Of a stretch of DNA of 64,000 nt, positions 34,058 through 44,413 are shown one piece after another. Both the position numbers and the translations under genes were made by a program. How positions within the stretch are numbered: position 1 is the stretch's first letter; the number at the start of each line of letters is the position of its first letter. The notes below the pieces were generated by a model. The model did no database searches. It was given only the letters and a program-made list of their open reading frames with translations, and had not been told where the DNA came from. This DNA comes from Scolecobasidium constrictum UM 578. Taxonomy: Eukaryota; Ascomycota; Dothideomycetes; Venturiales; Sympoventuriaceae. The DNA lies in assembly GCA_000611715.1 (NCBI GenBank), contig AZYM01000135.1:186001-250000 (forward strand), given 5' to 3'.

Positions 34058-34854
34058 ATGGCACGATTCCCATACCCCGACTACGAAAACCCAGCTTTCA
34101 AGGCCGTGGGAAAATCCACAATCAATATCCTCAAACTGCTTTCTTACAGCAGAAGCACAGTCGATGCCTGGGGCAAGATCGGCAACGCCCATTTCACAAG
34201 CCTTGAGCTGCCCAAGAAGCTCCGCGAGCTCGTCATCCTTTTTTCAACTGCCAAATTCAACTCAGCTTATGAATTCAGGCACCATATACCTATGTCTAGC
34301 AAGTTCGGAGTGACCGATACACAACGAGCTGAGCTTGTCAAAGCGGCTCAGAAGTCGGACCGGAACACCAAGCATTTTGGGATGGCCTTTGGGCAAAGCG
34401 ACAATACGGCCGTGTTCGATGATAGAGAGAAGCTTTTGCTGGAGTTCTTGGAGGTCGTGATCGATGATGGCGAGGTCGAGGAAGAGCTTTGGGGCAGAGT
34501 GGTCGACAAGTTGTCCAAAAGAGAGATCGTGGAGATCTTGAGCATGCATGTAAGTTGATCCACCCCTTGGTGGCCTTTGAATCACCCTGAAGCACTCGCG
34601 CCCTTGTCTTTATGCACGCCGGTGAAGGTCTGGACATCATGAGAGCAATGGTCTCGTCTTTCTGATCCTGTCCATGGTAAATGATGAAGGGGCGCCAATT
34701 TCTCCCGAATCCAAGTCGCCTTGCAAGCTGAATGCTACGATATGATCCCGTCTAACGACTAGCGACATAGGGCTTTTACTACACCTTCTCTAGGTTGACA
34801 ACGGTACTGCAGGTTGATTTCGACGGTACGGACGCGCCACCAGCCAAGCTGTAA
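34058..34854 (+). CDS. Carboxymuconolactone decarboxylase (CMD/AhpD-like) family protein, peroxisomal
   Basis: Two exons (34058-34549, 34771-34854) give 191 residues. The fold is the all-helical CMD/AhpD type: LGKIGNAHFTSLELPKKLRELVIL-like first helices (here WGKIGNAHF, LELPKKLRELVILFSTA), then the FRHHIPMSSKFGVT segment with paired His where AhpD has its redox Cys-x-x-Cys, and GFYYTFSRLTTVLQVDFD at the end. The CxxC motif is absent, so peroxidase-partner chemistry is unlikely. The intron is long for this window (221 nt) with a consensus GTAAGT donor and CATAG acceptor. The C-terminus is AKL, a PTS1 peroxisome signal. A neighbour 900 bp downstream ends SKL. The substrate is unknown. Confidence 0.85.
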
Positions 34855-35757
34855 GCTGTGATCTGTGTCAAGGGCATTTGAGCATCCAGTGTCAGACCTT
34901 AAAACTAGGCCGTGTTATACAATCAGCCTTCTCTTACAGTGTCGGTCAGGTAAGCGCCAGTGGAGCCTTTCATGACTTGTACTCACAAGGGCTGCATGCC
35001 TTAGAGTCGCAACATCCATGCCTATCTCAAGCCTCACTGTGATGCTTTATCGTCCAGAACGTCAGCTTTCTGTTACTGTGGAAACATAACTGGGGAAAGA
35101 CAGCAAGCGAATGCATCGCACATCCGTATCATCGAATAATCCGAAGGGTGAGACCTGATCGATGCAATCGTGCTAAGAAGTGTCATCCGAAGACCATCCC
35201 TAGATCCAAGCGAAGTCGTCTTCGCTCAATACATGACTTCGCCAATAGCATGCTAACGTTTCGAGAGAAATGGATGGTTACTTAAAATGGGAATCTACTG
35301 CAAAGATCTGTTCGTTGTTGATGAGGAGTGGTTTGTATGTCCCGGGAATGACTCCGCTTTTCCTGAGTGAGCACCGCCCAATCCACACAAGCTCAACACC
35401 ACACAAGACCGTCTCATCACATCAACAACGATCATCTAGGGTTGCAAAAGATCCTCGGAACTGCTTATAGGCTGTACTGGACGCTCAGCCTTGCCGATAC
35501 CAAGATGGAATTGACCAATCCCGAGCAGGTCAGCTCCAGCGATTCGACGCGAAGCTCCAACTCGGCCTCGGCTGCCGGATCATGGTTGTGTTTCTCCGCA
35601 TGATTTAGCTTCACCATTCTGCCCCGGATTTCGCATTCGCGATTGCGCTGTATCGTCTGAGGTCGCTATCGTCAAGTGCTCTGCTCATATAGTGTCAGTC
35701 TCTTTTCGTATACACTGTTGTTGACCGCACGCGCAATCTATATACGCATCCGCAACC
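34855..35757. other. Intergenic, no gene seen
   Basis: A 0.9-kb spacer between two + strand genes. ORFs 35270-35470 and 35367-35603 overlap in different frames and lack motifs. Confidence 0.4.
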
Positions 35758-37031
35758 ATGTCGTCCCCACCACCTCTCGCGGGCGTGCGAGTCCTCGAGC
35801 TCGCAGGTCTTGCTCCAGGTCCATTCGCCGGTATGGCGCTCGCAGACTACGGCGCTTCAGTCATCCGTATTGACCGTGCCACGAAGTTCTCCCACAGCAG
35901 CGAGGAGGAGACACCGACCGGCGACTCGCTCACCAGACACAAGAGCTCGATTGCTGTGGATATGAAGTCGCCAGCAGGTATCGATCTGATCAAGTCGCTC
36001 CTCCCACACGTCGACGTCGTGATAGACCCATTCAGACCCGGTGTGCTTGAGAAGCTCGGTCTGGGACCAAAGGAGGTTATGCTGCAGATCAACCCACGAA
36101 TCATCGTCGCAAGAATGACTGGCTTCAGAAGAGATGGAAAGTACAAGGACATGGCAGGCCACGATATCAACTACATTGCCGTCTCAGGTGTGCTGAGCTT
36201 GTTCGGCCGTGCACACGAGAAGCCATACCCACCAGGCAATGTCGTCGGTGATTTCGCTGGTGGAGGTGCCATGTGCTTCCTGGGTATTCTCCTTGCTCTG
36301 ATCAACAGAGGACGGACTGGCAGAGGGCAAGTCGTCGAGGCCAACATGGTGGACGGCAGCACATATCTGGCAACTATGCCACGATTGGGCATTAAGAGAC
36401 CGATCTGGAGTGGAAAGAGGGGCACGAACACGCTCGATGGCGGCTGCCCATACTATGACACATACGAAACAAAGGACGGAAAGTATATGGCAGTGTAAGT
36501 TGTGTCTTTTGAAAGTGCTTGTCCAAGAAACTGACAGAACGAAATAGCGGCGCTCTTGAGCCACAATTCTTCGCAGCGCTCATCAAGGGGCTCGGCCTGA
36601 GCAAGTCAGATATTGGTGTGCGAGAAGACCCAAGGCAATGGCCAAAACTCAAGGAGCTGTTCACCAAGACCTTCAAGTCAAAGACACGCGCCGACTGGGA
36701 AGCCATCTTTGACGGCACCGATGCTTGCTGCACGCCTGTCTTGACCCAGCCAGAGCTCGAGCAGCTCGGCTTCGACCAGCGACCACCTGTTACTCTGTCC
36801 GACAGCCCAGGTTATGCGCTCGATGATAGGGCCGCTGCCGAGAAGGACCCATCTGTGAAGGCTGCAATGGGTCAAGGCCCTGGTGTCGAGGGCAAGGGCT
36901 GGGAGGACGATGGTATCCCAGCGGGCAAGGGCGGCGAGGAGGTTCTTGGCCAGTGGTTGGGCTGGAAGAGAGGGAAGGAGTTTGATGTTGTCAAGGGCGG
37001 CCTCGTCAAGAAGGACGTGAGCAAGCTATAG
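35758..37031 (+). CDS. Family III CoA-transferase / alpha-methylacyl-CoA racemase-like, peroxisomal
   Basis: Two exons (35758-36494, 36548-37031) give 406 residues. The fold family (CaiB/BaiF) is clear from LAGVRVLELAGLAPGPFAGMALADYGA at the start, SIAVDMKSPAG, DVVIDPFRPGVLEKLGLGP, and the AGHDINYIAVSGVL and VVGDFAGGG segments carrying the His/Asp pair used by alpha-methylacyl-CoA racemase for proton exchange at C2. The VEANMVDGS segment follows. Racemases make the S-isomer of methyl-branched acyl-CoAs for beta-oxidation. The protein ends KDVSKL, so it carries a canonical PTS1 signal, which agrees with a peroxisomal racemase. Formyl- or succinyl-CoA transferase activity is the alternative; the missing catalytic transferase Asp cannot be judged reliably by eye. 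Confidence 0.88.
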
Positions 37032-37203
37032 TCAGATCATTGTCAAGAATAAATGAAAGTTCTTTATGGCGGAAGCATTGGTGTTATCGTTGCGTCGTGC
37101 GGCGACCCCGTGAAACCCTGGGCCGCAGAATTCTTTTCATTGCTGCTCGGGCTGCGCGAGACTACCAACCACCATTGAGATCCAACCCATCGAGCATTCT
37201 CCT

Positions 37204-37779
37204 TCACCTCTTTGCTTCCTTTGGACTCGCTCCAGCAGCAGTAGCTCCCGTGCCAGCAGCATTGCCTTTGACCGGCGCTGCACTGGCCTTCTGGCCTCTG
37301 CCAAAGAGTCTGCCTAATCGTCCAGTGATCGGCAGCACAAACCACCGAGCAAACCACGGCGTTCCCCAGACGCTCAGAACCAGTCTCAAAGGCAGCAATG
37401 CCTTCGTAATCGCCCAGGCAGCTCCAACCTCAACCAGCACGCGTGTCGCGCCCTCGCCATACCGCCAACTCACGTCCCTCTTGCCTCCCTCATCGCCGAG
37501 CCATCCTTTCCGCCTGAAGTACCGACCGAACTTCTCGATACCTTCTTTGACCCAGGCGCCCTCGGTGATATAGGGCGGAAGATAGTTGAAGTAGTGGAAT
37601 GCGCCGAACAGTGAGAGCAGCGGCACGATGGCTGTCAGCTCATGGAGGATGAGGAACGATGTGATGTGCGATATAGGCGCTGTTGCCAATGGCGTCGTGA
37701 AGCGATGCAAGAAGCGCGGTACTAATAGGCAGGTCAATGAATTGAACGCTCCGTCAATGCGACTCCAGTGTATGCTCAC
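37204..37779 (-). CDS. FLILHELTA-family mitochondrial membrane protein (Mrx11-like)
   Basis: Single exon, 191 residues. It contains the eponymous FLILHELTAIVPL string at residues ~42-54, preceded by a basic, acid-poor N-terminus (PRFLHRFTTPLATAP) compatible with mitochondrial import. One hydrophobic segment is FLILHELTAIVPLLSLFGAFHYF; a second is AAWAITKALLPLRLVLSVWGTPWFARWFVLPI. Between them is a charged EKFGRYFRRKGWLGDE loop. The last 25 residues are Ala/Gly/Pro/Lys-rich. The yeast member is a component of the MIOREX (mitochondrial expressome) assembly; the biochemical role is not known. The gene is convergent with the racemase gene, 172 bp apart. Confidence 0.85.
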   Translation of the reverse strand: MSIHWSRIDGAFNSLTCLLVPRFLHRFTTPLATAPISHITSFLILHELTAIVPLLSLFGAFHYFNYLPPYITEGAWVKEGIEKFGRYFRRKGWLGDEGGKRDVSWRYGEGATRVLVEVGAAWAITKALLPLRLVLSVWGTPWFARWFVLPITGRLGRLFGRGQKASAAPVKGNAAGTGATAAGASPKEAKR

Positions 37780-39535
37780 GTCGCTTGTTGATGCGCTCTA
37801 TGCGACTTTGAGGAGTCTTTGCCTCGGTGGAAGCATATCTCCTGATGCCTCTCTGGAGATGCAATGAACTTAATGTCCGTCTGGAGAATAATTGCCGCCC
37901 CGGTCGGAGCATGATTGTTGCAGCTTACATGCTGGAGAAATTGGAGAATGAGAAAGAGCTTGGGTGTTGCGTCAAGACGTACGACGGGATCAGCGCCTGC
38001 CTTGTTTGGGATGGTCGAGGACACCCAAATCCAACGTCGTTCCATCTCAACTGCGACATCAACACGACACGAACAATCCGAACAGCCAGATCGCATCATT
38101 GACATTGCTGCTGAAACGATACAGCAAGTTTGCTTAGTCTCTTTCGTAGTCATTCAGTATATTCATCGTTTCCAGGTACTCTTCGCTGCTTGAAAGAGTA
38201 CACTTCGGATCAGATCACTTGCGCTGTCAACCGCGTCGGCATTCATCGAAGTCTAGTATAGCAATTCCATTAGATGGAATCTGCGATACGAAAGCTCGTG
38301 GGATCATTGAGCATCCTACCGCTGTAGTGATCTGTTGCTCACGAAGTGACTTGATGAATGCCAGTTTGTTGAAACTCTCATGGACAGTGATTGTGGGATT
38401 TGAAGCAGTGCGAAAGCCAGACGGAATGGGAGAGGACACAGACAGTCTTGAAATGCTTGACAATAGCTTGGAAAGAGCTTGGATATGTGGGATGAAAAGT
38501 GTAAGAGCTGCTACGGATATCGGATGCCTTGAGCATGCTGTTGCGCTTCCGTCCGGCCTGGATATAAGTTGCAGCCTTGACAGGATTGTGCTGTATACGA
38601 AAGGCGTTACTAGAAGGATACATGGCGACAGGCTTTCAGGATCCGCTCGTCGTCTTGTTGTCGGCGTGAGTGCCATAGGAATACATGGCGCCTGTGTTGT
38701 CATGAAGTCAAGCGACTCTGCTGGCGTGTCACTTTTCCAGCAGTGACATTGGTCTTGCTTGTGCAACTGCGTGGACACCAAAGTTGTCTCCAGGAATGTC
38801 GGATGCCCCTTGTTGGATGTGTGCATATGTCCTCCTTTTCTACCACCGAGGTGTACAGGGTCATGGGAGTTGCGGAGCGCCTTTGCTTGAGCTGTCGAGA
38901 TGTGGATGTTCGTCCTGGAGAGACAGTCGGTGGCATGAGGAATACTAGGTGACCAGACTCATGGAGCTTTGGCTACCGTGGCTTACCTCAGCGGCTCGTT
39001 GCCATGCCGGAATAAAATACTGGGGAACATTCGCAACTGTGTGCGGAAGCGGGAGCTAAGCGCGCGCCACCCACAGAGACCTGTTCAATATGGATGCAGC
39101 ACGATACCACTGCGGGCGAGCTATCCATCTGCGGTTGCACACATTGAGAGGGCGCGTTTGTATCAGCCTTTGGACAGTCCTCCCCCGGATAGCAAGCCTG
39201 CCAACAGACCAGGAGAGCTTGACTGCTTGCTCGAATGGCGCTTGTGTTGTTATGGTCGAGCACGTGAGAGCGGAAACGCGTGCAGGGGTCATGGTGCGGC
39301 ATCAAATTGCGAAATTTTCTGACGCGCTATCTTCGCACCCACATTCATCTCCACCACCACTACACTCTTTTCTTTTTGCGAGTCTTCGCACTGTGCTGGC
39401 TGCGACTGTTACGTACATTTCTTTGAGCTGTATATTTCTCAAAGGCACATCTTAACTTCGATCTCGCGGCACCCTCGAAGAGCCTCTCGCCAGACATTAT
39501 CTGCGTCTGCGTCCATCCTTTTGGAGAAGCCAGCC
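37780..39535. other. Intergenic region, mostly without supportable genes
   Basis: A 1.75-kb spacer. The only sizeable ORF is described separately (38227-38826). A CACCACCACTACACTC/CTTTTCTTTT tract at about 39349-39376 precedes the paralogue start and looks like a fungal core promoter or leader. Confidence 0.4.
38227..38826 (-). CDS. Doubtful 199-codon ORF
   Basis: A complete ATG-to-stop ORF rich in Ser, Thr, Pro and Ile (for example LSSISRLSVSSPIPSGF). No domain, signal peptide or membrane segment stands out. The opposite strand is open over almost the same interval (38219-38746, first codon TTG), so an accidental long ORF is quite possible. The family is unrecognised. Confidence 0.2.
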   Translation of the reverse strand: MHTSNKGHPTFLETTLVSTQLHKQDQCHCWKSDTPAESLDFMTTQAPCIPMALTPTTRRRADPESLSPCILLVTPFVYSTILSRLQLISRPDGSATACSRHPISVAALTLFIPHIQALSKLLSSISRLSVSSPIPSGFRTASNPTITVHESFNKLAFIKSLREQQITTAVGCSMIPRAFVSQIPSNGIAILDFDECRRG

Positions 39536-42500
39536 ATGGCTCATATTGCATCACCACAGCAACGCCTTCTGACCGACGATGAGGCGAAGCTTTGGCAATG
39601 TAAGACGTTCGAACAGCCCAACCCAAACCTCATCGTCGAGAATCGACCGACAGCGCGACTCTTACATAACCAGTCTGTATGGCTGGACGCTCAGAAGCTT
39701 GTAAAGAAAGGAGCGCAATACGACCTTGATCGTTATCTGCGATGCCCTACGAAGAGGCTTGGGAGATATCAGGGTGAGATCAAAGAGCTGTCATCTCAGG
39801 TCGAGGATCATTGGGGGATGCTGAGGAAGCTCTTGAGCGGCGATGACTTCAACACCCTCTTCGCCGCATTCTCTGCAATGAACAGTGGTGAGCGGACCAA
39901 GTTGCTCAAATCAGTGCTGCAAAACATGCCCGAGCAGCATCAGCCAGAAATGGAGGCGTTCCTCCGCAATGATGACGCGGGAGGATACAAATTGTCTGGT
40001 GCATTCGCAAACACTCCGCAAGAGAAGATTCGGTGGTCTTACATGGTGCCTGCCATCAATGCGGAAGATTTGATTTTGGACTCGACCACGGGCACGGTAC
40101 TTACGGACTTCATCAAGGTGCGTGGCAGCGAGCCACCCTCCAAGTTCCGCTTTAAAGACCTCGGTGGTGCACACCTGGCAATCGGTAACAACGCCATTCG
40201 GAAGGCCGATATTAATGGACATTTCTTTGATGTCGGAGTCGTGTTCAACGAGTAAGCTCTTCAAGAAGTCTATTTAAGAATTCACTGACGCAATATAGCC
40301 TCCCGTCTCCTGATGGCTACGCCGTCGTAAACAAGCGAGCAGTCCTAGCTAGTGTACTGCTGCAGAAGAAGGTCGCATTGGGCATCACGGAGCCGGTTCA
40401 ACCCAATGAAATTTGGGCCCTCCAGCCATCTTTTCTCGTGCTCGAGATACAATTGACTATCCTGTCCTTTCTTGTCTCATGTAGCAAGGCTATCCTGTCG
40501 TTCGCTTCCAGCAAGCGGGGTCGCAAGGCAATGCGGAAAGTGCAGGAGACGGCAGAGGAGACCAGCATCCAGCGCAAAAACGAGGCTACGTACATCTCGC
40601 TATTTGCGATGTATCTCTATGAGACCGCCAGCAACCCCCGTCTCCAAGACTTGCAGCGACTCGCCGAGCTGAAGAAAGATGATGCTATTCAACATCTCAA
40701 TCTGCTCATCGAGGATCCTTTGTACCTTTGGGAGCAAATCAGCCTGCATGCCACTCATCATAAGGATTCTCCTGATCGAAACCTACTCTCCTCTTTGGCT
40801 GGCCCGAAGAATCCCGCTGTTGCCCGGGCGGTGCGGACCACTCGACTTGATCAGGTCATTTCGACGATCTTCTTCGAAGCACACAAGGACCACGAACTGT
40901 GGCACTCTTTGTGCGAGACACTTTTCGAGGCTTCAAAGCACCTGGATGCTCATCTTCAAACTTATAGGGCATGGGACTGCCTAGACACAAAGTCGGTTCC
41001 GCCAGCTGACTTTGAATGGCTTGCAGGACCATTTGGGTCATTCGAGACATTCGAGACATTCAGGAGACCCTCGCTTCAAGGCTTGAGAAGTATCTTGGAC
41101 TTCAAGAGCCACAGCTCTTCCTCGATCCGTCCGCGCATGAGAGACTCAAACTTGAGAAACCACAGCTGATGGCGAAGCGTTGGTTGTACCTGCTCAACAA
41201 CTCCACGCTCATCAATCACATTGGATTGGACAAGGTCGTCGATCTGATTGACTGTAGACTGACTTCTCTTCTTGACGATGGCGACAGCACATTCACCTCT
41301 TGGCACCTCTCAGTCATATCCCATCTCAAAGTGATCGGCGCAATCGAGCGCTTTTCCTTCGACATTGATGAAGTTCTCCTTGGTGGGAGGCTTGGAAGAG
41401 AGTTTCAGAGGAGAGAGAACTGGCCTCAGAAGAAATGGCGGGAGAGCGTTGGGAGGAGAACACCCACTGCGAAGGCAATGGGTAATCCTGGTCTGCACAA
41501 TCGTCCGGGTTGCTCGTCCACTTGCTGGCCGTTGGAGCAGCTGCACACTGGACTTGACAAAGTCTGGGAGAAAGCTAAGAAGCAAGCCACGGAGAACGAG
41601 AAGAGATATGAAAAGGCGCAAGGACAGAAAAAGTCGCTGGCTTCCGTCTCAGGTACTGATCGACTGATCTTCGCTCGTGAGGCTCTGGAGTTCTTCAAGT
41701 CCGAGCCTCACTATCCTGTTCCTCCAAGGGATGAAGAAGATGTGAAGGCTTGTCAAGAGGCAGAGCGTCATCTCGATTCTATTCTTTAGAGTCTACGCAA
41801 TTTCTGGAATGAGAACGGTGGCAACCAAGCGATGTGGTCTAGCATAGCCCCAGACGAAGCATGGAGTCGATTCAAGACGATCGTCAACGTGCAGCGCACG
41901 ACTTTGGCCGACATGCAACCACTGTCTCAGCCAACAACACCCATAGAGGAGGAGAAGATTGACCACTTTCAAGAGGTTTTTCTTCCTGTTCCATCGGCGG
42001 CCTCGGCTCAAGAATTTGCTCGTCGCCCAGCGCCGTCCTCAGGCAATGGCAAGTCTAAGACTCGTCCCGAAGTCGAGGCACAGCCAGCCAAGCAGCAAGA
42101 CAATAATGCAGAGCCAATGGGTGCAGAGCCTGCATTCGGTTACGTTGGCGTGACCCACGAAGTCCAAGATCCCTATCGTCGCACAATTCAGTCCATCTTC
42201 GATAGCTCCCTAGGCATACCTACCTGGAAAGACTTCAAGAAGGCCATGGTCGAACTTGGCTTTAGTGCCTCACCGCTAGGAGGTTCGGCCTGGGAGTTCG
42301 GCCCAGGTCCAGCTTTGCAGACTGAATTCCAGGACACCTATTCCAAGTCTATCGTGTTGCACGCGCCTCATCTGCAACGGAGATTGAGCCTCACATCGGA
42401 CGTCGGTACGCCCGTCGCCTCCGCCATCGCTATGGCTGGGGCCGTGAGACCTTGGTCGAACCAGGTACACTTGCTGCACGTGCTGCAGCAGCTGCTGCTG

Positions 42501-42601
42501 CTATTGTGCCTGCTCGGCAAGATGCTGATGTTCTTGGTGCTGGTGCTGATGATGGGGTCCAACAAGAAGATGTGGAAGAGGAACATGGTATTGGTGAATA
42601 G
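39536..42601 (+). pseudogene. Degraded paralogue of the 990-residue HicA-module protein
   Basis: Exon 1 (39536-40251) and exon 2 (from 40299) splice cleanly, giving the same order of segments as the gene at 26390-29407: MNSGERTKLLKSVL matches MTPRERRELLSAVW, and AINAEDLI matches PFINLEDLI. Three lesions follow. The frame must shift by one base between about 40985 and 41100. There is an in-frame TAG at 41787-41789 within HLDSIL/SLRNFWNE. A one-base shift at about 42365-42373 comes immediately after SIVLHAPH, beyond which the conserved GRRYARRLRHRYGW segment is only readable in the next frame, ending at a TAG at 42599-42601. The C-terminal module (WKDFKKAMVELGF, GGSAWEFGP) is otherwise preserved. 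A 35-nt GT-AG segment (weak donor GTCGGT at about 40992) could explain the first shift as an intron, but it is shorter than any other intron here. Recent pseudogenisation or assembly error are the two readings. Confidence 0.7.
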
Positions 42602-44413
42602 GAAGACGAAGACGAAGATCTTTGAGAGCAAATACACGTAACACCCCCTTCTTGACGGGATTAAGAGGTTGGGAAAGAACGGTCGCGCGCACTGGAGATG
42701 TGAATATTGTGTACTTCCATAGCATGGCGCGTTCGGGGCCATCATTGGCTTCACATGACTTGTACTTGATTTTGTCGCGTTCACAAGTCTGTTGCATCGC
42801 GCTCGCTCGCACATGTCGGTATGAGTTGCGAAGGCGTATGGATTGCTTTATGGGTCTTCACTTGTATTCATGGGTCATTGCCTCCGCAGCACACGTGCTG
42901 CGTTGAGTTGCGTTGGAGTATGCGTTGCTTTTACCAAAACGGACTTTCCACAAGCGACTGGGCCTGTCAGTCATCACATTATACACGATGAGCTTTTTAC
43001 AGGAATCAAAAGTGCTTTGTGCTTCAGAAATCCTTTGCCTACAACCAGACTTCTTCTGTCCACCTGCATTCAGCAACATAATGTGCAAGCCATGGATGAC
43101 GAGACGGCTGAAAGACACGATGACTGGAATGGGGGCAATTCGGTAGCTCGTTTCCAAAGACGCAGCAATGATGATACTGCTCAATGGAGACACATCATGA
43201 TCATTGTTGTGCTGTCGATGCGGAAGACTGCTGAACATGCGCTACGACCCCATCGCTCAACTATGCGGCATCGCGTCTTCTCTGCAGACCACTTTGCATT
43301 GGTAGCAGCCATTGGCAACAGTAGCGTCAAGTTGCTCACGGTTCCTGCTCGCTTATGGGCATTTCAAGCGTAGCGATAAGCTTGGTCAGCAGCACGAAAC
43401 ATCCAATTGACTTGATGTCCATCGAGCAGCTATCGAGCACCATCGAAAGATGTTAGTGCAGTGGAGTGAAGAATGAGCACAAGACAACACCATCTCAAGC
43501 AGCAAGTGTTCATTGTCAACTATTCCGAATGAAGAGTGTATCCCCAATCCCCGCCTTCGCCATCGCTAATGGAGAGAATCCTGTCTTTTGATGCCGACGA
43601 CAACGACAACCATACCCCTTCCATCCATCCAGCCAGCCAGTCTACCATCCATCCAATATGTGTGCTAAGGTACATTCTGTTTGCCATAAAAGATACTCCA
43701 TCGCCGGGGCCATGATGCTGCCAGGAAGGTGCCACCCAGGCACTACCGTGGTATATCGCGCCTTCCCATCCATGCTGCTTGCTTGCTGCTTCCACCTTCC
43801 GCCGACTACCATACATGTTTGAGGAAGAACTGAAGGAAATATGAAATCTTTCTTTCAAGCAATTTGTTTACAAGTCAAAGGAAAGAGAAAGGAAACCAGG
43901 AGCAATGGGGATACAAATATTCGCATCTGCTGCTGCCGGAATGCCGCAGCAAGGTCTGTCTGTAAGCTGCTCGAGCAGCGGCAAGAGTCGCTCCTTCCCC
44001 CTACTCCAGCAAATGTGGAAAGAAAGTGTGAGAGACTGGGCTCCCACACGCTGGGCCGGAAACCCCGCCCCTCCCCCTTCTTCCTTCCCATTCCCATGCT
44101 CCTGTACAAAATGGTTGTGCATGATCAACTTTTGATTGGCCTTCTAATGTGTGTGTTGTGTGATGAGTTTCCTGTAAACCCATCCCCCGAATCACCTCCC
44201 GAAAATATGTCCCCACCCCATCCCCGACACCATGCAAGGCCGCAGAAATGATTAAGAATATCAAATGAAAAGAGCAAATCGCAAGTCGCAAATCTGTCGC
44301 TGTCGTCGTCGTCAACGTCAGTCAGGCAAGAGCAACCGGTGCTACCGTCGTCTCCTTCCTAATCCGGGTCAACTCGACTGGTATGGTAAGTGATTGGACC
44401 AGGAGGACCCGGA
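42602..44413. other. Intergenic region, no gene seen
   Basis: A 1.8-kb spacer between convergent units. The part 43520-44413 has a biased, C/T- and CCAT-rich texture and lies directly downstream of the NRP1 stop, so it may be a long NRP1 3' UTR. ORFs 43520-43858 (minus) and 43841-44251 (plus) have no motif. Confidence 0.4.
43621..43655. repeat. Short CCATC/CCAG microsatellite
   Basis: A degenerate tandem array of CCATCCATCC, AGCCAGCCAG and CCATCCATCC units. It is non-coding and lies downstream of NRP1. Confidence 0.6.

Noticed and set aside
43841..44251. 136-codon plus ORF
   Set aside because: It is antisense to the probable 3' UTR of NRP1 and full of proline and low-complexity residues.
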